Shown here piece by piece: positions 38,545 to 46,846 of a DNA stretch of 64,000 nt. Each line of letters opens with the position of its first letter. The first letter of the stretch is position 1. This DNA comes from Shewanella intestini. GTDB lineage: Bacteria; Pseudomonadota; Gammaproteobacteria; Enterobacterales; Shewanellaceae. Both the position numbers and the translations under genes were made by a program. The stretch spans positions 372,001-436,000 of the forward strand of contig NZ_JAAIKR010000001.1 of the NCBI RefSeq assembly GCF_018221465.1, written 5' to 3'. Below the pieces are notes generated by a model. That model saw only the letters and a program-made list of their open reading frames with translations, was not told where the DNA came from and ran no database searches.

Positions 38545-39498
38545 ATGGATTTCAATATGACCCAAGCAACTTCGTGCAATCAAAAAACTCCAATGCTTCA
38601 CAATCAAAAAAACGATAAAAAGTGGTTACCATTATGCGCCGGTGTCGCGCTTGCGTTAGCTGCAAATAGTGCCCATGCCGCCTATGACTATTCACCGTTT
38701 AAATTATCCGTGTCTCGTACCTCGGCACCAAGTGCTGAGGTGGGCGATAATGGTAACGAGTTTACTCGTGATGTTTGGCGACTGAAGTTATCTGCAGCCA
38801 TGCCTGTCAGTCGTCAATGGTCAGTGGGCGTTAACTTAGGTTATGACAATTTAGATTATGGTTGGAAAGTTAATCAAAACAATCAATTGATTAACGCAAG
38901 TGTGCCTTGGACATCAATTAATCGTTATTCTGTGGGGATGTCGGTTAATTATCGCCCTAATAATCAGTGGATGTTTATGGTTTCTCCAAAGGTGCAATAT
39001 GCTTATGCCAATACGGCATCATCAAGTAATGCCCTTAGTTATGGCGCTGTAGGAATGGGCATGTACCGCTTTGACTCTGGCAATATGCTGGGCTTAGGTG
39101 TGGCTTACCTTAATGATATCTCTGAAGTCCGAACGGTGCCTTATTTAGCAGTAAAGTGGCAAATTAATGACAAGTTAGTGTTAACCAACCCTTTTCAAGC
39201 CGGTTTTAGTGGTCCTGCTGGGCTAGAGTTGCAATATCAATACAATGATAATTGGGACTTTGGGATCGGTTCATCACGCCGTACTGAACGGTTTTTAGTT
39301 GAAAACGACGACACAACAATTGAAATTGAAGAATGGGTCAGCTTTTTACGGGCAGGGTGGAAAGTCAGTAACAGTGCCTTAATCCATATTTATGGTGGCT
39401 ACTACTTTGCTGGTGAAATGCAATTAAGTGAACCAGATGTTAGCCAAGATATTGAAAACCAAATGGCTGGTGCGATTGCATTTGAAGTGAAGTTTTAA
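38545..39498 (+). CDS. outer-membrane beta-barrel protein, DUF6268-like
   Basis: The 317-residue protein has an unusually long polar N-terminal stretch, then a signal peptide (LPLCAGVALALAANSAHA-AYD). The rest alternates short hydrophobic/aromatic strands with turns (VGVNLGYDNLDYGWK, VSPKVQYAYANT, LGLGVAYLNDIS), ends in aromatic Phe (AIAFEVKF), and lacks a plug domain: an outer-membrane barrel of unknown function. Two in-frame Mets (residues 1, 5) precede Met-17, the best place for a normal signal peptide, so the true start may be later. It is not clearly part of an operon. Confidence 0.65.
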   Translation: MDFNMTQATSCNQKTPMLHNQKNDKKWLPLCAGVALALAANSAHAAYDYSPFKLSVSRTSAPSAEVGDNGNEFTRDVWRLKLSAAMPVSRQWSVGVNLGYDNLDYGWKVNQNNQLINASVPWTSINRYSVGMSVNYRPNNQWMFMVSPKVQYAYANTASSSNALSYGAVGMGMYRFDSGNMLGLGVAYLNDISEVRTVPYLAVKWQINDKLVLTNPFQAGFSGPAGLELQYQYNDNWDFGIGSSRRTERFLVENDDTTIEIEEWVSFLRAGWKVSNSALIHIYGGYYFAGEMQLSEPDVSQDIENQMAGAIAFEVKF

Positions 39499-39526
39499 CT
39501 TTACGCTTATGCGAACCTTTATTGCT

Positions 39527-39596
39527 GAGCATAGAGCATAGAGCATAGAGCATAGAGCATAGAGCATAGAGCATAGAGCATAGAGCATAGAGCATA
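39527..39596. repeat. tandem repeat, 10 copies of GAGCATA
   Basis: Ten identical 7-bp units in perfect tandem, 70 bp, starting 28 bp after the barrel protein stop and 19 bp before a hairpin terminator. It is a microsatellite that should vary between strains. Confidence 0.97.
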
Positions 39597-39614
39597 GGAC
39601 ATATCAATATGCAT

Positions 39615-39645
39615 AAAAAAACCGCTGAATCACAGCGGTTTTTTA
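39615..39645. terminator. bidirectional intrinsic terminator
   Basis: AAAAAAACCGCTG, loop AATCA, CAGCGGTTTTTT. It lies between the barrel gene and flgP, which are convergent. Confidence 0.88.
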
Positions 39646-39736
39646 TTGGGTAAAGTCATTAAACTTATCGGCCAGTTCTTAGCTTGATTTCTACTTTTGT
39701 CTTTAGCAAACAACTAACGCAGATAAGATTTAGGTA

Positions 39737-40189
39737 TTAAAAATAAGTCACATCTTTAATTTTTCTTGGGCGGTTTTGCTGTTGATATAAATTCCAAACT
39801 TGCTTGAAGTCTAATGATAATTCAGTGACATAAAACTCACCTGATGGATAGGTTTTAACCACTTTTGCTCCGCGGATAATACCACTGACACTCGCTTTGA
39901 CATGATCATCACTGAGTAACCAGTCACTGACATTACTATTTGCACTGATTTTTTGGCCATAAACTTGTTCAGCTAATTCTCGATAAGCGGCAATTTTTGA
40001 CGCTTGCATTGCCATTAATACCTTTTGCGAATGATTTTTACTTGGCTGTAAATCTAGAGGCGCATAACCAACGGCATTAATTGTTGGGAAGCTAGCTGGC
40101 GCTTCCGTTTCCCATTGCACATATTTGTTTTGTGAAGCACAACCTGAAATCAAAACGATTAAGGCTAAATTGAGGAACATCGTTTTCAT
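39737..40189 (-). CDS. flgP: flagellar outer-membrane lipoprotein FlgP
   Basis: The 150-residue protein has a lipoprotein signal (lipobox ISGC with Cys-17) and the LPP20-like domain: VGYAPLDLQPS, AMQASKIAAYRELAEQVYGQ and a late VTELSLDFKQVW. FlgP in Vibrio and Campylobacter is needed for polar flagellar outer-membrane rings or disks. It overlaps the upstream gene flgO by 4 bp (ATGA), a translational coupling, and faces flgT across a divergent region, the same trio found at Vibrio flagellar loci. Confidence 0.88.
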   Translation of the reverse strand: MKTMFLNLALIVLISGCASQNKYVQWETEAPASFPTINAVGYAPLDLQPSKNHSQKVLMAMQASKIAAYRELAEQVYGQKISANSNVSDWLLSDDHVKASVSGIIRGAKVVKTYPSGEFYVTELSLDFKQVWNLYQQQNRPRKIKDVTYF

Positions 40190-40905
40190 TGTTTGTCTCC
40201 TAAAATGGTGTATCGTCCATTTTGTGCGGTTTCATGGCGATACAATAATCCATCACGTGTTTCTATTCGTTGAGGTGCTTGTAAATAACCCGATAAGCTT
40301 TGGCCATTAACAAAAGATTGCACTGAGGACACCACACGGTTATTGGTAATATTAACAATACGGCCATTAAACAAAATGCCTTCTGGCGTTAAAGACATCG
40401 TTGAGACTAATACATGTGCAACAGGGAGATCGCCTGGCAGTTTTTTCCAATCGCGACTCAGTAAAAACTCGCCGTGATGAGTTACCCTAATAGCATTAGC
40501 GACATTAAGGTCGACGACATTAAATTCATGGGCATGAAATGCGGTCATTAACCCTTGTTGCAATTGCATACCTAAGGTGTTGGTTTGGTCATAATCTTCG
40601 GTCATTACCGGAGTCGCAACCACTAATGGCTGTGTAGATTGCAAGCCATCGTTTTGTAAAACCAGTTCGTTGACTAGCTTTTCAGCCCAAGTATTAATTT
40701 GTCCCTTCGGGGCAATACCAGAGGCGTTGATGTCATAGTCTAATACCATCGCCTGACGGTTATCATCAGCGGTTACCATTTGTAGGTCATTTTGAAATGA
40801 CAAAGGCTGGCTAGCAGGTGACGCCGTTGGAGCTGAATGTGTGGCACAACCGCTAACGGCGAATAACGTTAGGGTCATTGCTGTGATTACGCGCGGAATC
40901 CCCAT
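40186..40905 (-). CDS. flgO: flagellar outer-membrane lipoprotein FlgO
   Basis: The 239-residue product (from the ATG at 40905, 9 bp after an AAGG site) carries a lipoprotein signal with lipobox VSGC. The rest fits FlgO: NTWAEKLVNELVLQND, then a nucleotide-independent alpha/beta part with HVLVSTMSLTPEGILFNGRI and NITNNRVVSS. In Vibrio FlgO aids motility together with FlgP at the polar flagellum base. Alternative starts at 40914 (ATG) and 40941 (TTG) exist. It is divergent from flgT, with about 290 bp between. Confidence 0.86.
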   Translation of the reverse strand: MGIPRVITAMTLTLFAVSGCATHSAPTASPASQPLSFQNDLQMVTADDNRQAMVLDYDINASGIAPKGQINTWAEKLVNELVLQNDGLQSTQPLVVATPVMTEDYDQTNTLGMQLQQGLMTAFHAHEFNVVDLNVANAIRVTHHGEFLLSRDWKKLPGDLPVAHVLVSTMSLTPEGILFNGRIVNITNNRVVSSVQSFVNGQSLSGYLQAPQRIETRDGLLYRHETAQNGRYTILGDKQ

Positions 40906-41195
40906 TAATAGCATCCTTAATTCGAGCGGCCTAAAAGCCAAAATGTGTTGGTGTAATTCTTTATCGACTCATGACGTAATAACTTTACAAAAAATTACGA
41001 TTAAATGTGAACTGAGGTTTGTTTAAAAAGTCTTAATCGCTTGAAATAAAATGTATTTTGTTAAATGTAGATACAATTGTTGAAAATAAACTATCGGCTT
41101 AACTTTAACGGCATAATTTTTGCTTTAAAATTGTAAGGCTTGTCTTTATCGATGAACAAGACAGAAAACTGACACGAGTTGTTTAGGTACTGAAA

Positions 41196-42389
41196 ATGAA
41201 ATTAATGTCATATCCAATAATCAAAAGCATGCTATCTCTTTTGGTCCTCCTTGTGTGTGGGCTCATGCTGGCAAGTCATGCTGTTGCGGATCAAGTTGAA
41301 GTGACTGGTAAGGCTAAAATTGTTGATGGTAATATCGATAAAGCGCGTGAGGATGCAATTAGCCAAGCGATGAATTACGCCAGTTTAAAAGCGGGCGTTA
41401 ATTTTTCAAGTGATCAACAAATAACCCAAGGCAAACTCACCCACGATTCATTTAACATGAAACGAATGGGCGCAGCCAATGATGTGCAATTAGTTAGCGA
41501 AAGTATTGATGACGATATCATGACGGTCATTTTACGCATGGATGTTGTTGAGCAAGAGGCCAATGAGCAATGCAGCAGTCAGACTTTAAAAGCGGCCATT
41601 ATGTTGCCTAAGTCACGTATAAAAGATCGAAGCCAACTTTCATATGGGCAACTGAACAACTTTGAAGAAGATTTCTCTCTTAAGTTAGGCGAGTTTTTAA
41701 ATACGCATTCTAAGTACAGTTTTGCACGTATTTATGCTGATGAGAAGCTTGATAACAAGAACCGGTTAGTGAACTACCGTGGTAATTTATTACCGAGTTG
41801 GTTGAGCGAGATTACCGATAGCCATTATGTGCTGCAACCTGAAATACTCGACATCTCGCTTGCTGACTATAAAAGTAGCATGTTTGGTTTGATTAACTAC
41901 ACTCCAGAGCGACAAATTCGATTTAAGTTAAGTTTGTATCATGGAATAAGTGGTGAAGTGGTGTGGTCACAAACATTTGAAAGTTCAGCCCCATGGGAGT
42001 TTGAGAAGAATCAAGCTGTCGCGACGAATACTGCTCAATTTTGGCAATCAAGCTATGGCTTCAAAATTTTAAATTTATTTGAAAAAAGCGTATTTGAATT
42101 AGATAGCCAATTAAGTTGTCGGCCATTATTGGGGCAAATTATTGCCCGCCAAGGCGACAGAATTATTATTAATTTAGGGCGTAATAACGGTGTTAAATTG
42201 GGAGACAAATTCCAAATTATATTACAGCGCAATATTCCCGACCGAATTAACATGATGCGCGCCGTGGCCAGTAAAACGCGTGCTAATGTGGTTATTGATC
42301 AAGTGACAGAAAGCACCGCTACGGCAATTGTTACTGGTGTTGATAGTGCCGATAATATTCAAATTAATGACATTGCGATTAAGAATTAA
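41196..42389 (+). CDS. flgT: flagellar H-ring protein FlgT
   Basis: The 397-residue periplasmic protein begins with a signal peptide (LLVLLVCGLMLASHAVA-DQV). The N-terminal domain (VEVTGKAKIVDGNIDKARED) is typical of FlgT; the middle domain contains LPKSRIKDRSQLSYG and the C-terminal domain has the characteristic IARQGDRIIINLGRNNGVKLG barrel strand. In Vibrio FlgT forms the H ring around the basal body that recruits MotX/MotY to the sodium motor. It lies divergent to flgPO, supporting a polar sodium-driven-type flagellum. No terminator precedes the tRNA, whose promoter starts 19 bp later. Confidence 0.9.
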   Translation: MKLMSYPIIKSMLSLLVLLVCGLMLASHAVADQVEVTGKAKIVDGNIDKAREDAISQAMNYASLKAGVNFSSDQQITQGKLTHDSFNMKRMGAANDVQLVSESIDDDIMTVILRMDVVEQEANEQCSSQTLKAAIMLPKSRIKDRSQLSYGQLNNFEEDFSLKLGEFLNTHSKYSFARIYADEKLDNKNRLVNYRGNLLPSWLSEITDSHYVLQPEILDISLADYKSSMFGLINYTPERQIRFKLSLYHGISGEVVWSQTFESSAPWEFEKNQAVATNTAQFWQSSYGFKILNLFEKSVFELDSQLSCRPLLGQIIARQGDRIIINLGRNNGVKLGDKFQIILQRNIPDRINMMRAVASKTRANVVIDQVTESTATAIVTGVDSADNIQINDIAIKN

Positions 42390-42407
42390 GCACTTAAAAT
42401 ATAACGG

Positions 42408-42435
42408 TTTTCATTAGGCTGATTTCGAGTATAAT
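42408..42435 (+). promoter_or_regulatory. candidate promoter of tRNA-Arg
   Basis: TTTTCA, 16-bp spacer, TATAAT; the predicted start falls just before the tRNA. An overlapping 9-bp inverted repeat (AGGCTGATT / AATCAGCCT, 42416-42441) may act as a flgT terminator. Confidence 0.6.
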
Positions 42436-42444
42436 CAGCCTCGT

Positions 42445-42520
42445 CTCCCTATAGCTCAACAGGATAGAGCAGTCGCCTCCTAAGCGATCGATCAGGGTTC
42501 GAGTCCTTGTGGGGAGACCA
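42445..42520 (+). tRNA. tRNA-Arg (anticodon CCT)
   Basis: The 76-nt sequence folds as a full cloverleaf: acceptor CTCCCTA with TGGGGAG, D stem GCTC/GAGC, anticodon stem GTCGC/GCGAT around loop CTCCTAA, T stem CAGGG/CCTTG around TTCGAGT. The 3' CCA is encoded. Anticodon CCT reads the rare AGG arginine codon. It marks the edge of the glycan-biosynthesis region. Confidence 0.93.
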
Positions 42521-42768
42521 TATCACCTTTTTTATTATACTAATCAAAACATTATCTGCTTACGTACAATCTTGTATCTCCCTGCGTCACCACGGGAAAA
42601 GGTTTTTACCACTTCTTATTATAACTATTTCGAATAACTCCAGTTTTAAAGCATTTACTTCAATTATGGACTTTTCGTCCTATTTCTAATAGTTTTCCTA
42701 TATTAAAAAAGCAAAGCGAGCCAATGAGAGATTTATTCAATTCTTTCATAAGTACTGATGATTTTGCC

Positions 42769-42803
42769 TTTCTTCTTTCTTCTTTCTTCTTTCTTCTTTC
42801 TTC
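42769..42803. repeat. tandem repeat, 5 copies of TTTCTTC
   Basis: Five perfect 7-bp units, all-pyrimidine on the plus strand, followed by TATC. It is the second 7-bp microsatellite in the window. Confidence 0.93.
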
Positions 42804-42930
42804 TATCATCAACCCCATTATTGGTAAGTCCTGAGACGCTCAAGAAAACCTCAAACTTCCTTGCCTTATCATCGACAGTAACGCCATTATGAGTAGCAGG
42901 CTTTTGTTGAGGTTTAGTTACTTTTAATTG

Positions 42931-42959
42931 AAAAAGCGAACCGATTGGTTCGCTTTTTT
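42931..42959. terminator. intrinsic terminator
   Basis: AAAAAGCGAACC, loop GATT, GGTTCGCTTTTTT. A- and T-runs allow both orientations. It could end the tRNA transcript or the glycan operon coming from the right. Confidence 0.8.
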
Positions 42960-43210
42960 GTTTTTTGGATTAAAGTTTACTCTGACCCTACTTATCTTAT
43001 TGGCTTGTATGATTAAACCATTACAAAATGCTATATAAAACATTCTGATTTTAAGAGTTACAAAGTGAGGTTGGCAAGATTAAATGGATAAAATGATGTG
43101 ACTTTATATTGACCTGAGCAGCCACTCCATCGGCTTGGTTAATAATCTATTTGTTTACCAAGTTCGGTTCTGCCTACCGGGGTTGTCACAAGAATAAACA
43201 TCGTATTTCC

Positions 43211-44929
43211 TTATCTTTTAGAGTTTTTATTTAACAATGTGCCTACATGTTCGGCCAAGATTGTTAATCCACTTTTATCGGTGAAAAGCGAACGACTTTT
43301 TTCAATAAGCTTAGAATAATGCTGTGGATTATTTTGGACTTGTAGGAGTAAAGTGCCAATATCATCAATAGTTTCGACTATTTCACATACTCGCTGGTGG
43401 TCCAATTCCTTGAGTTCGTTTTCACTGCATAAGTGTTTAGTTGGTAATAAGATCACAGCAGCGCCTTGTGCTAAAGACTCAAACAGGGACAATCCATAAC
43501 AGGTGATGACAATTTTCGCCTTTGCGATTAGCTCAGGTAAATTCATCGGGTTTTTAAGACACTCAATTCTTGCATCCTCAGCAAGATTTGGAGGGGCAGA
43601 CATAGGGCCTTGAACCCAGATATATCGCCAGTCTGGAAGTAATGCTGGTAACAGCAAATCGGGTAGTTCTGCACCATAGTTAAGCGCATCACTGCCGCCA
43701 GTGAGGATCAGTACAATATTTTCCTTCTCAGTCTCTGAAATGGATGGCAATAAGTAATTTTCCCATCCAAAGTGAACTTTAGGCCCTGTTATTTCGCTAT
43801 AAAAACTAGGGATAAAAAGTAAATCAGAGTAAGGCATTAGCGCTGACATCTTGTCTAATGCAACAATAGGCGTTCCTTGACTTTGTTTTTGCTGGCAAAC
43901 TCTTTTCAACTCTTCTAATGGGAAATGCTCTGGATGAAGGTCAATGAGGAACAATTTATTGAGATCTTTTTCGATATGCGTCAAAAATTGCGCTGGTTCA
44001 TTTAGCCAGACGGCTTTGGTTTTTAACCATGGAAGTTGAGAAGCTTCACCTAGTATGATGATCTCTGTTGAAACGCTTAATCGTTCTTGTAACGACTCTG
44101 CAATTAGTGAGCACCTTTTTAGGTGACCGAGACCGACTAAAGAGCTAACCTGACAATAAAGTGAGACTATAGGGTACTGACGTTCAGGTGCTTTCTGATT
44201 TACGTGATCATTGATGGACGCTAGCTTTTCATCCTTGAACAGTTGTTGTGTAACCCATAAAAGACTCACAATGTCTTCGTTGTGTTCTTCTTCGAACCAT
44301 CGGTGATAAACCTCTGACATAAATCGGTAATCAGCTTGTGTGTCGACCGATATTCTATGTTTTATGATGGAGAAATCTTCACTATCTTTTATGATGAGTT
44401 TGTTTAGCACAGGCGACAAACTGTCTGCGTAGCCAACATGTTCACGTGACATCTCGCATTGGCTAGCGCGCATAAGTTTATTCCAGCCCGCTAGTGTATA
44501 AAATGCCATTCCTTCATGTATGCTTTCTATGGCGCTGTCTAACTTAATCGAGTCTTTATATTGTGCATGCTTTAAGGCCTTTACTGCATGGTCGATAAAG
44601 TCTGGATCAACTAAGGGACAATCTCCACAGATGTAAACAATATGAGTTGGCTGATGTTTTTTGATAATGAAATCAAGCCTTGCCATGAGGTCATTCACAT
44701 TACCTTCAAAAGGTGTGCAATTAACGTTTTGGCTAGTAGCCCAATTTATCAGGGGCTGATTAAACTTATCTGCTGTAGTTGCCAGTTCTATTAAGTCCAG
44801 CTCGCTACATTGATTTAGTCGCCGCCAAATTTGTTCAATCATTGGCTTACCGGCTAACTCAAGGAGGTGCTTATTAGGCAGTCGACTCGAATTTAACCTT
44901 GCACCCACAATAGCAAGCGTTTTAGGCAT
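43211..44929 (-). CDS. fusion: SpsF-like cytidylyltransferase plus SpsG/PseG-like domain
   Basis: The 572-residue protein joins two activities. Residues 1-240 are a nucleotidyltransferase of the SpsF/NeuA type: LAIVGARLNSSRLPNKHLLE, then GDCPLVDPDFID. Residues about 265-572 look like SpsG/PseG: SLVGLGHLKRCSLIAESL (the G-x-GH-x-x-R motif), LTGGSDALNYG, and YGLSLFESLAQGAAVILLP. In pseudaminic acid synthesis PseF activates the sugar with CMP and PseG removes UDP from an intermediate; here both types are one polypeptide. The start at 44929 has GGAGG 4 bp upstream and overlaps the preceding gene by 8 bp. It is the last gene of the nine-gene operon. Confidence 0.78.
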   Translation of the reverse strand: MPKTLAIVGARLNSSRLPNKHLLELAGKPMIEQIWRRLNQCSELDLIELATTADKFNQPLINWATSQNVNCTPFEGNVNDLMARLDFIIKKHQPTHIVYICGDCPLVDPDFIDHAVKALKHAQYKDSIKLDSAIESIHEGMAFYTLAGWNKLMRASQCEMSREHVGYADSLSPVLNKLIIKDSEDFSIIKHRISVDTQADYRFMSEVYHRWFEEEHNEDIVSLLWVTQQLFKDEKLASINDHVNQKAPERQYPIVSLYCQVSSLVGLGHLKRCSLIAESLQERLSVSTEIIILGEASQLPWLKTKAVWLNEPAQFLTHIEKDLNKLFLIDLHPEHFPLEELKRVCQQKQSQGTPIVALDKMSALMPYSDLLFIPSFYSEITGPKVHFGWENYLLPSISETEKENIVLILTGGSDALNYGAELPDLLLPALLPDWRYIWVQGPMSAPPNLAEDARIECLKNPMNLPELIAKAKIVITCYGLSLFESLAQGAAVILLPTKHLCSENELKELDHQRVCEIVETIDDIGTLLLQVQNNPQHYSKLIEKSRSLFTDKSGLTILAEHVGTLLNKNSKR

Positions 44930-46844
44930 GCGGCCTCCGAGTTGTAGGAGTAATACAGTATTCAAAATCTAATAAATCACCACCTTGCTTAAGCGTTTCA
45001 TCGGCTTCAGCCAGTGAAAACCACAATCTATTGAGATATTGATTGTTTATCTTTTGGCTTGAAATCATTGGTAGGGCTGCGCAGAGCGCCGGATCCCAAC
45101 TTATTTTAATTCCATTATTGTCCGTCCCCAAAAGCAGTTCTCCATTGGTGGCACCTATGGCGCTGTTTGCTGATACGATAGAGGATACGGGGGCACCTTG
45201 GTCTATATCTGCAGCAAGCTGAAAATATTCTCTTTGGTAGCCACCTAGGTGGCTGGCATACCATGCTCGCTGTGAGCAATCTAGTAAAGTGATATATCCT
45301 AGACGAATGGCGGCCTCTGGGCGTTCAATATTTTCGAAGTGAAATCCGCAGCGTAATGATTCTTTTTGTAGCTGATACCACTTTATCACCGCACCACTTT
45401 TGAGTTGTTGTCGACAGAAAATCAATAGACAACCATCTTTTTGACCGAGTTGATACTCCACTTTATTAAGATCTGAGACTCTATCTCTGTCGCGAAAACG
45501 TTCTAACAACAAATGGTTACTGTAAAAATCTGCACCATAACGGATATGGTCGAAGTAGCCGTGAGATAACGTGCCTAATACTGGCTGAAATTGCTGGGAA
45601 GCAAAGTTAAGGCTATCAATCGCGAGTCCTCGGTTTGCGTTAAAACTCACTTGTAGGTATGGCGTGCGTACATGTAGTCGGCGTCGCTCTGAATCGTAGT
45701 TTATATCATGGACGCAGTTTTTAGGTTGCTGGTCGCTCTGCCATGGCTCAAAGTCTGGGACGGGTTTGCGTATTACAGGTAACTCAAGTTGTTGGTATCT
45801 CGACTGTGTTAGGTGTGTACGCAGATCACTGCTCCACATCCTACATAGTGCTCGCCACATAGAATCATCACCGTTACTTTGTTTCAATTGCTGCCACTGC
45901 TTGTAACAGAGGGTGTTTAACAAAAGGTCATTACGACCGCTAAGTGCCCAGCGAGTTATATTGTATTTAGCCTGCTTCTTGACAGTTACAGGGTGTTCAG
46001 CATTTGTTAATGCTAAAGGGTGACTATTGTTCCAGTGCGTGAGTATTTCAGATGGACACTGCCAATTGAAGTGAGATTCTTTCGCTAAAAAGCTGAATAA
46101 TTTGGTAATTCTTTGCCATTCACCTTGGATTGTTTCTGCTTCAGTTTGATACCTCCCAGGCCGGAAATCAAATACCTCTGCATCGCTGCCATAAATAGGA
46201 AACGCCACCATTTCTGGATGACATATAGTAGTGAGATAATCGACATAATCCGCTAAAGTTAATTCACCATGGACATAGCGTTGGAATTTTTGAAAAGCGA
46301 TCGCATGATTCCATATAACCTTAATGTCACGACCACTAGCTGCAAGCAATGACTGTGGTCGCTCGAGTGTTGCAGCGTTCCAATTGGGATTATGGGAATA
46401 AGGATTATCCCATTCGACGACAACAGCCTCAAAACCTGCATCAATATAAACGTCAAGAAGCCCAGCTGATACGACTTGTTCATTGATATAGGCAATTTTA
46501 GGCATGATGCCTAGCAGTTTAGCATAGCCAAGCTGACCTAATCTTAGGTTAGCTTGGTTGACGTCAGCGGGGATGAGCGGTCCGATTATTTGGCTATCAC
46601 CACTTGCGATGAGTTCACATTTATTTTCTTGTAGAAGCAAACGAAACAGCGTTACCCATTCCATATCGACTCGTGCAATTGACTCAAGGGTATAGGCTGT
46701 CATTTCTAGCCCAACAGGTATGCCCTGTTGTGCTAATTTTAAAAGTGGCCAATAACAATGTTTGATGACGTCAATATGTTGTTTTTCTTCGATTGAAGAA
46801 AAAGCTAAGTTTAGGTGAAAAACAGTATAAATATTGGTAGCCAT
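44922..46844 (-). CDS. GH57-like glycoside hydrolase/transferase
   Basis: The 640-residue protein has an N-terminal half resembling the GH57 / polysaccharide-deacetylase-like barrel: HLNLAFSS at the start, GIPVGLEMTAYTLE, IAYINEQVVSAG, then YGSDAEVFDFRPGR near residue 220, which fits a GH57-type Asp motif. The C-terminal half is beta-rich (about residues 370-640), like the domain that follows GH57 barrels. No signal peptide is present, so it acts in the cytoplasm, odd for a hydrolase and more consistent with building or trimming a glycan precursor. The gene starts 2 bp after the ATP-grasp gene and overlaps the next by 8 bp. The reaction is unknown. Confidence 0.55.
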   Translation of the reverse strand: MATNIYTVFHLNLAFSSIEEKQHIDVIKHCYWPLLKLAQQGIPVGLEMTAYTLESIARVDMEWVTLFRLLLQENKCELIASGDSQIIGPLIPADVNQANLRLGQLGYAKLLGIMPKIAYINEQVVSAGLLDVYIDAGFEAVVVEWDNPYSHNPNWNAATLERPQSLLAASGRDIKVIWNHAIAFQKFQRYVHGELTLADYVDYLTTICHPEMVAFPIYGSDAEVFDFRPGRYQTEAETIQGEWQRITKLFSFLAKESHFNWQCPSEILTHWNNSHPLALTNAEHPVTVKKQAKYNITRWALSGRNDLLLNTLCYKQWQQLKQSNGDDSMWRALCRMWSSDLRTHLTQSRYQQLELPVIRKPVPDFEPWQSDQQPKNCVHDINYDSERRRLHVRTPYLQVSFNANRGLAIDSLNFASQQFQPVLGTLSHGYFDHIRYGADFYSNHLLLERFRDRDRVSDLNKVEYQLGQKDGCLLIFCRQQLKSGAVIKWYQLQKESLRCGFHFENIERPEAAIRLGYITLLDCSQRAWYASHLGGYQREYFQLAADIDQGAPVSSIVSANSAIGATNGELLLGTDNNGIKISWDPALCAALPMISSQKINNQYLNRLWFSLAEADETLKQGGDLLDFEYCITPTTRRPHA

Positions 46845-46846
46845 TT

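Larger units (their letters stand above)
42521..43210. other. intergenic region between tRNA-Arg and glycan operon
   Basis: About 690 bp without a supported gene. It contains a TTTCTTC repeat (42769-42803) and an intrinsic terminator (42931-42959). From about 42970 it holds AAGTTTACTCTGACCC, a type of sequence I associate with ends of REP-associated (IS200-like) transposase genes. A short minus-strand frame in 43090-43200 (PVGRTELGKQ) may be a decayed remnant, but this is weak. Confidence 0.4.

Noticed and set aside
39527-39596. tandem GAGCATA repeat as a CRISPR array
   Set aside because: Units are 7 bp with no spacers, and no cas genes are present.
41091-41107. sigma-28-like GCCGATAG and TAAAGTTA boxes on the minus strand before flgO
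   Set aside because: The boxes are only 1 bp apart instead of 11, so they cannot form a promoter together.
42521-42700. reading frame after tRNA-Arg
   Set aside because: It is short, starts next to the tRNA, and lacks a ribosome site or protein-like composition.
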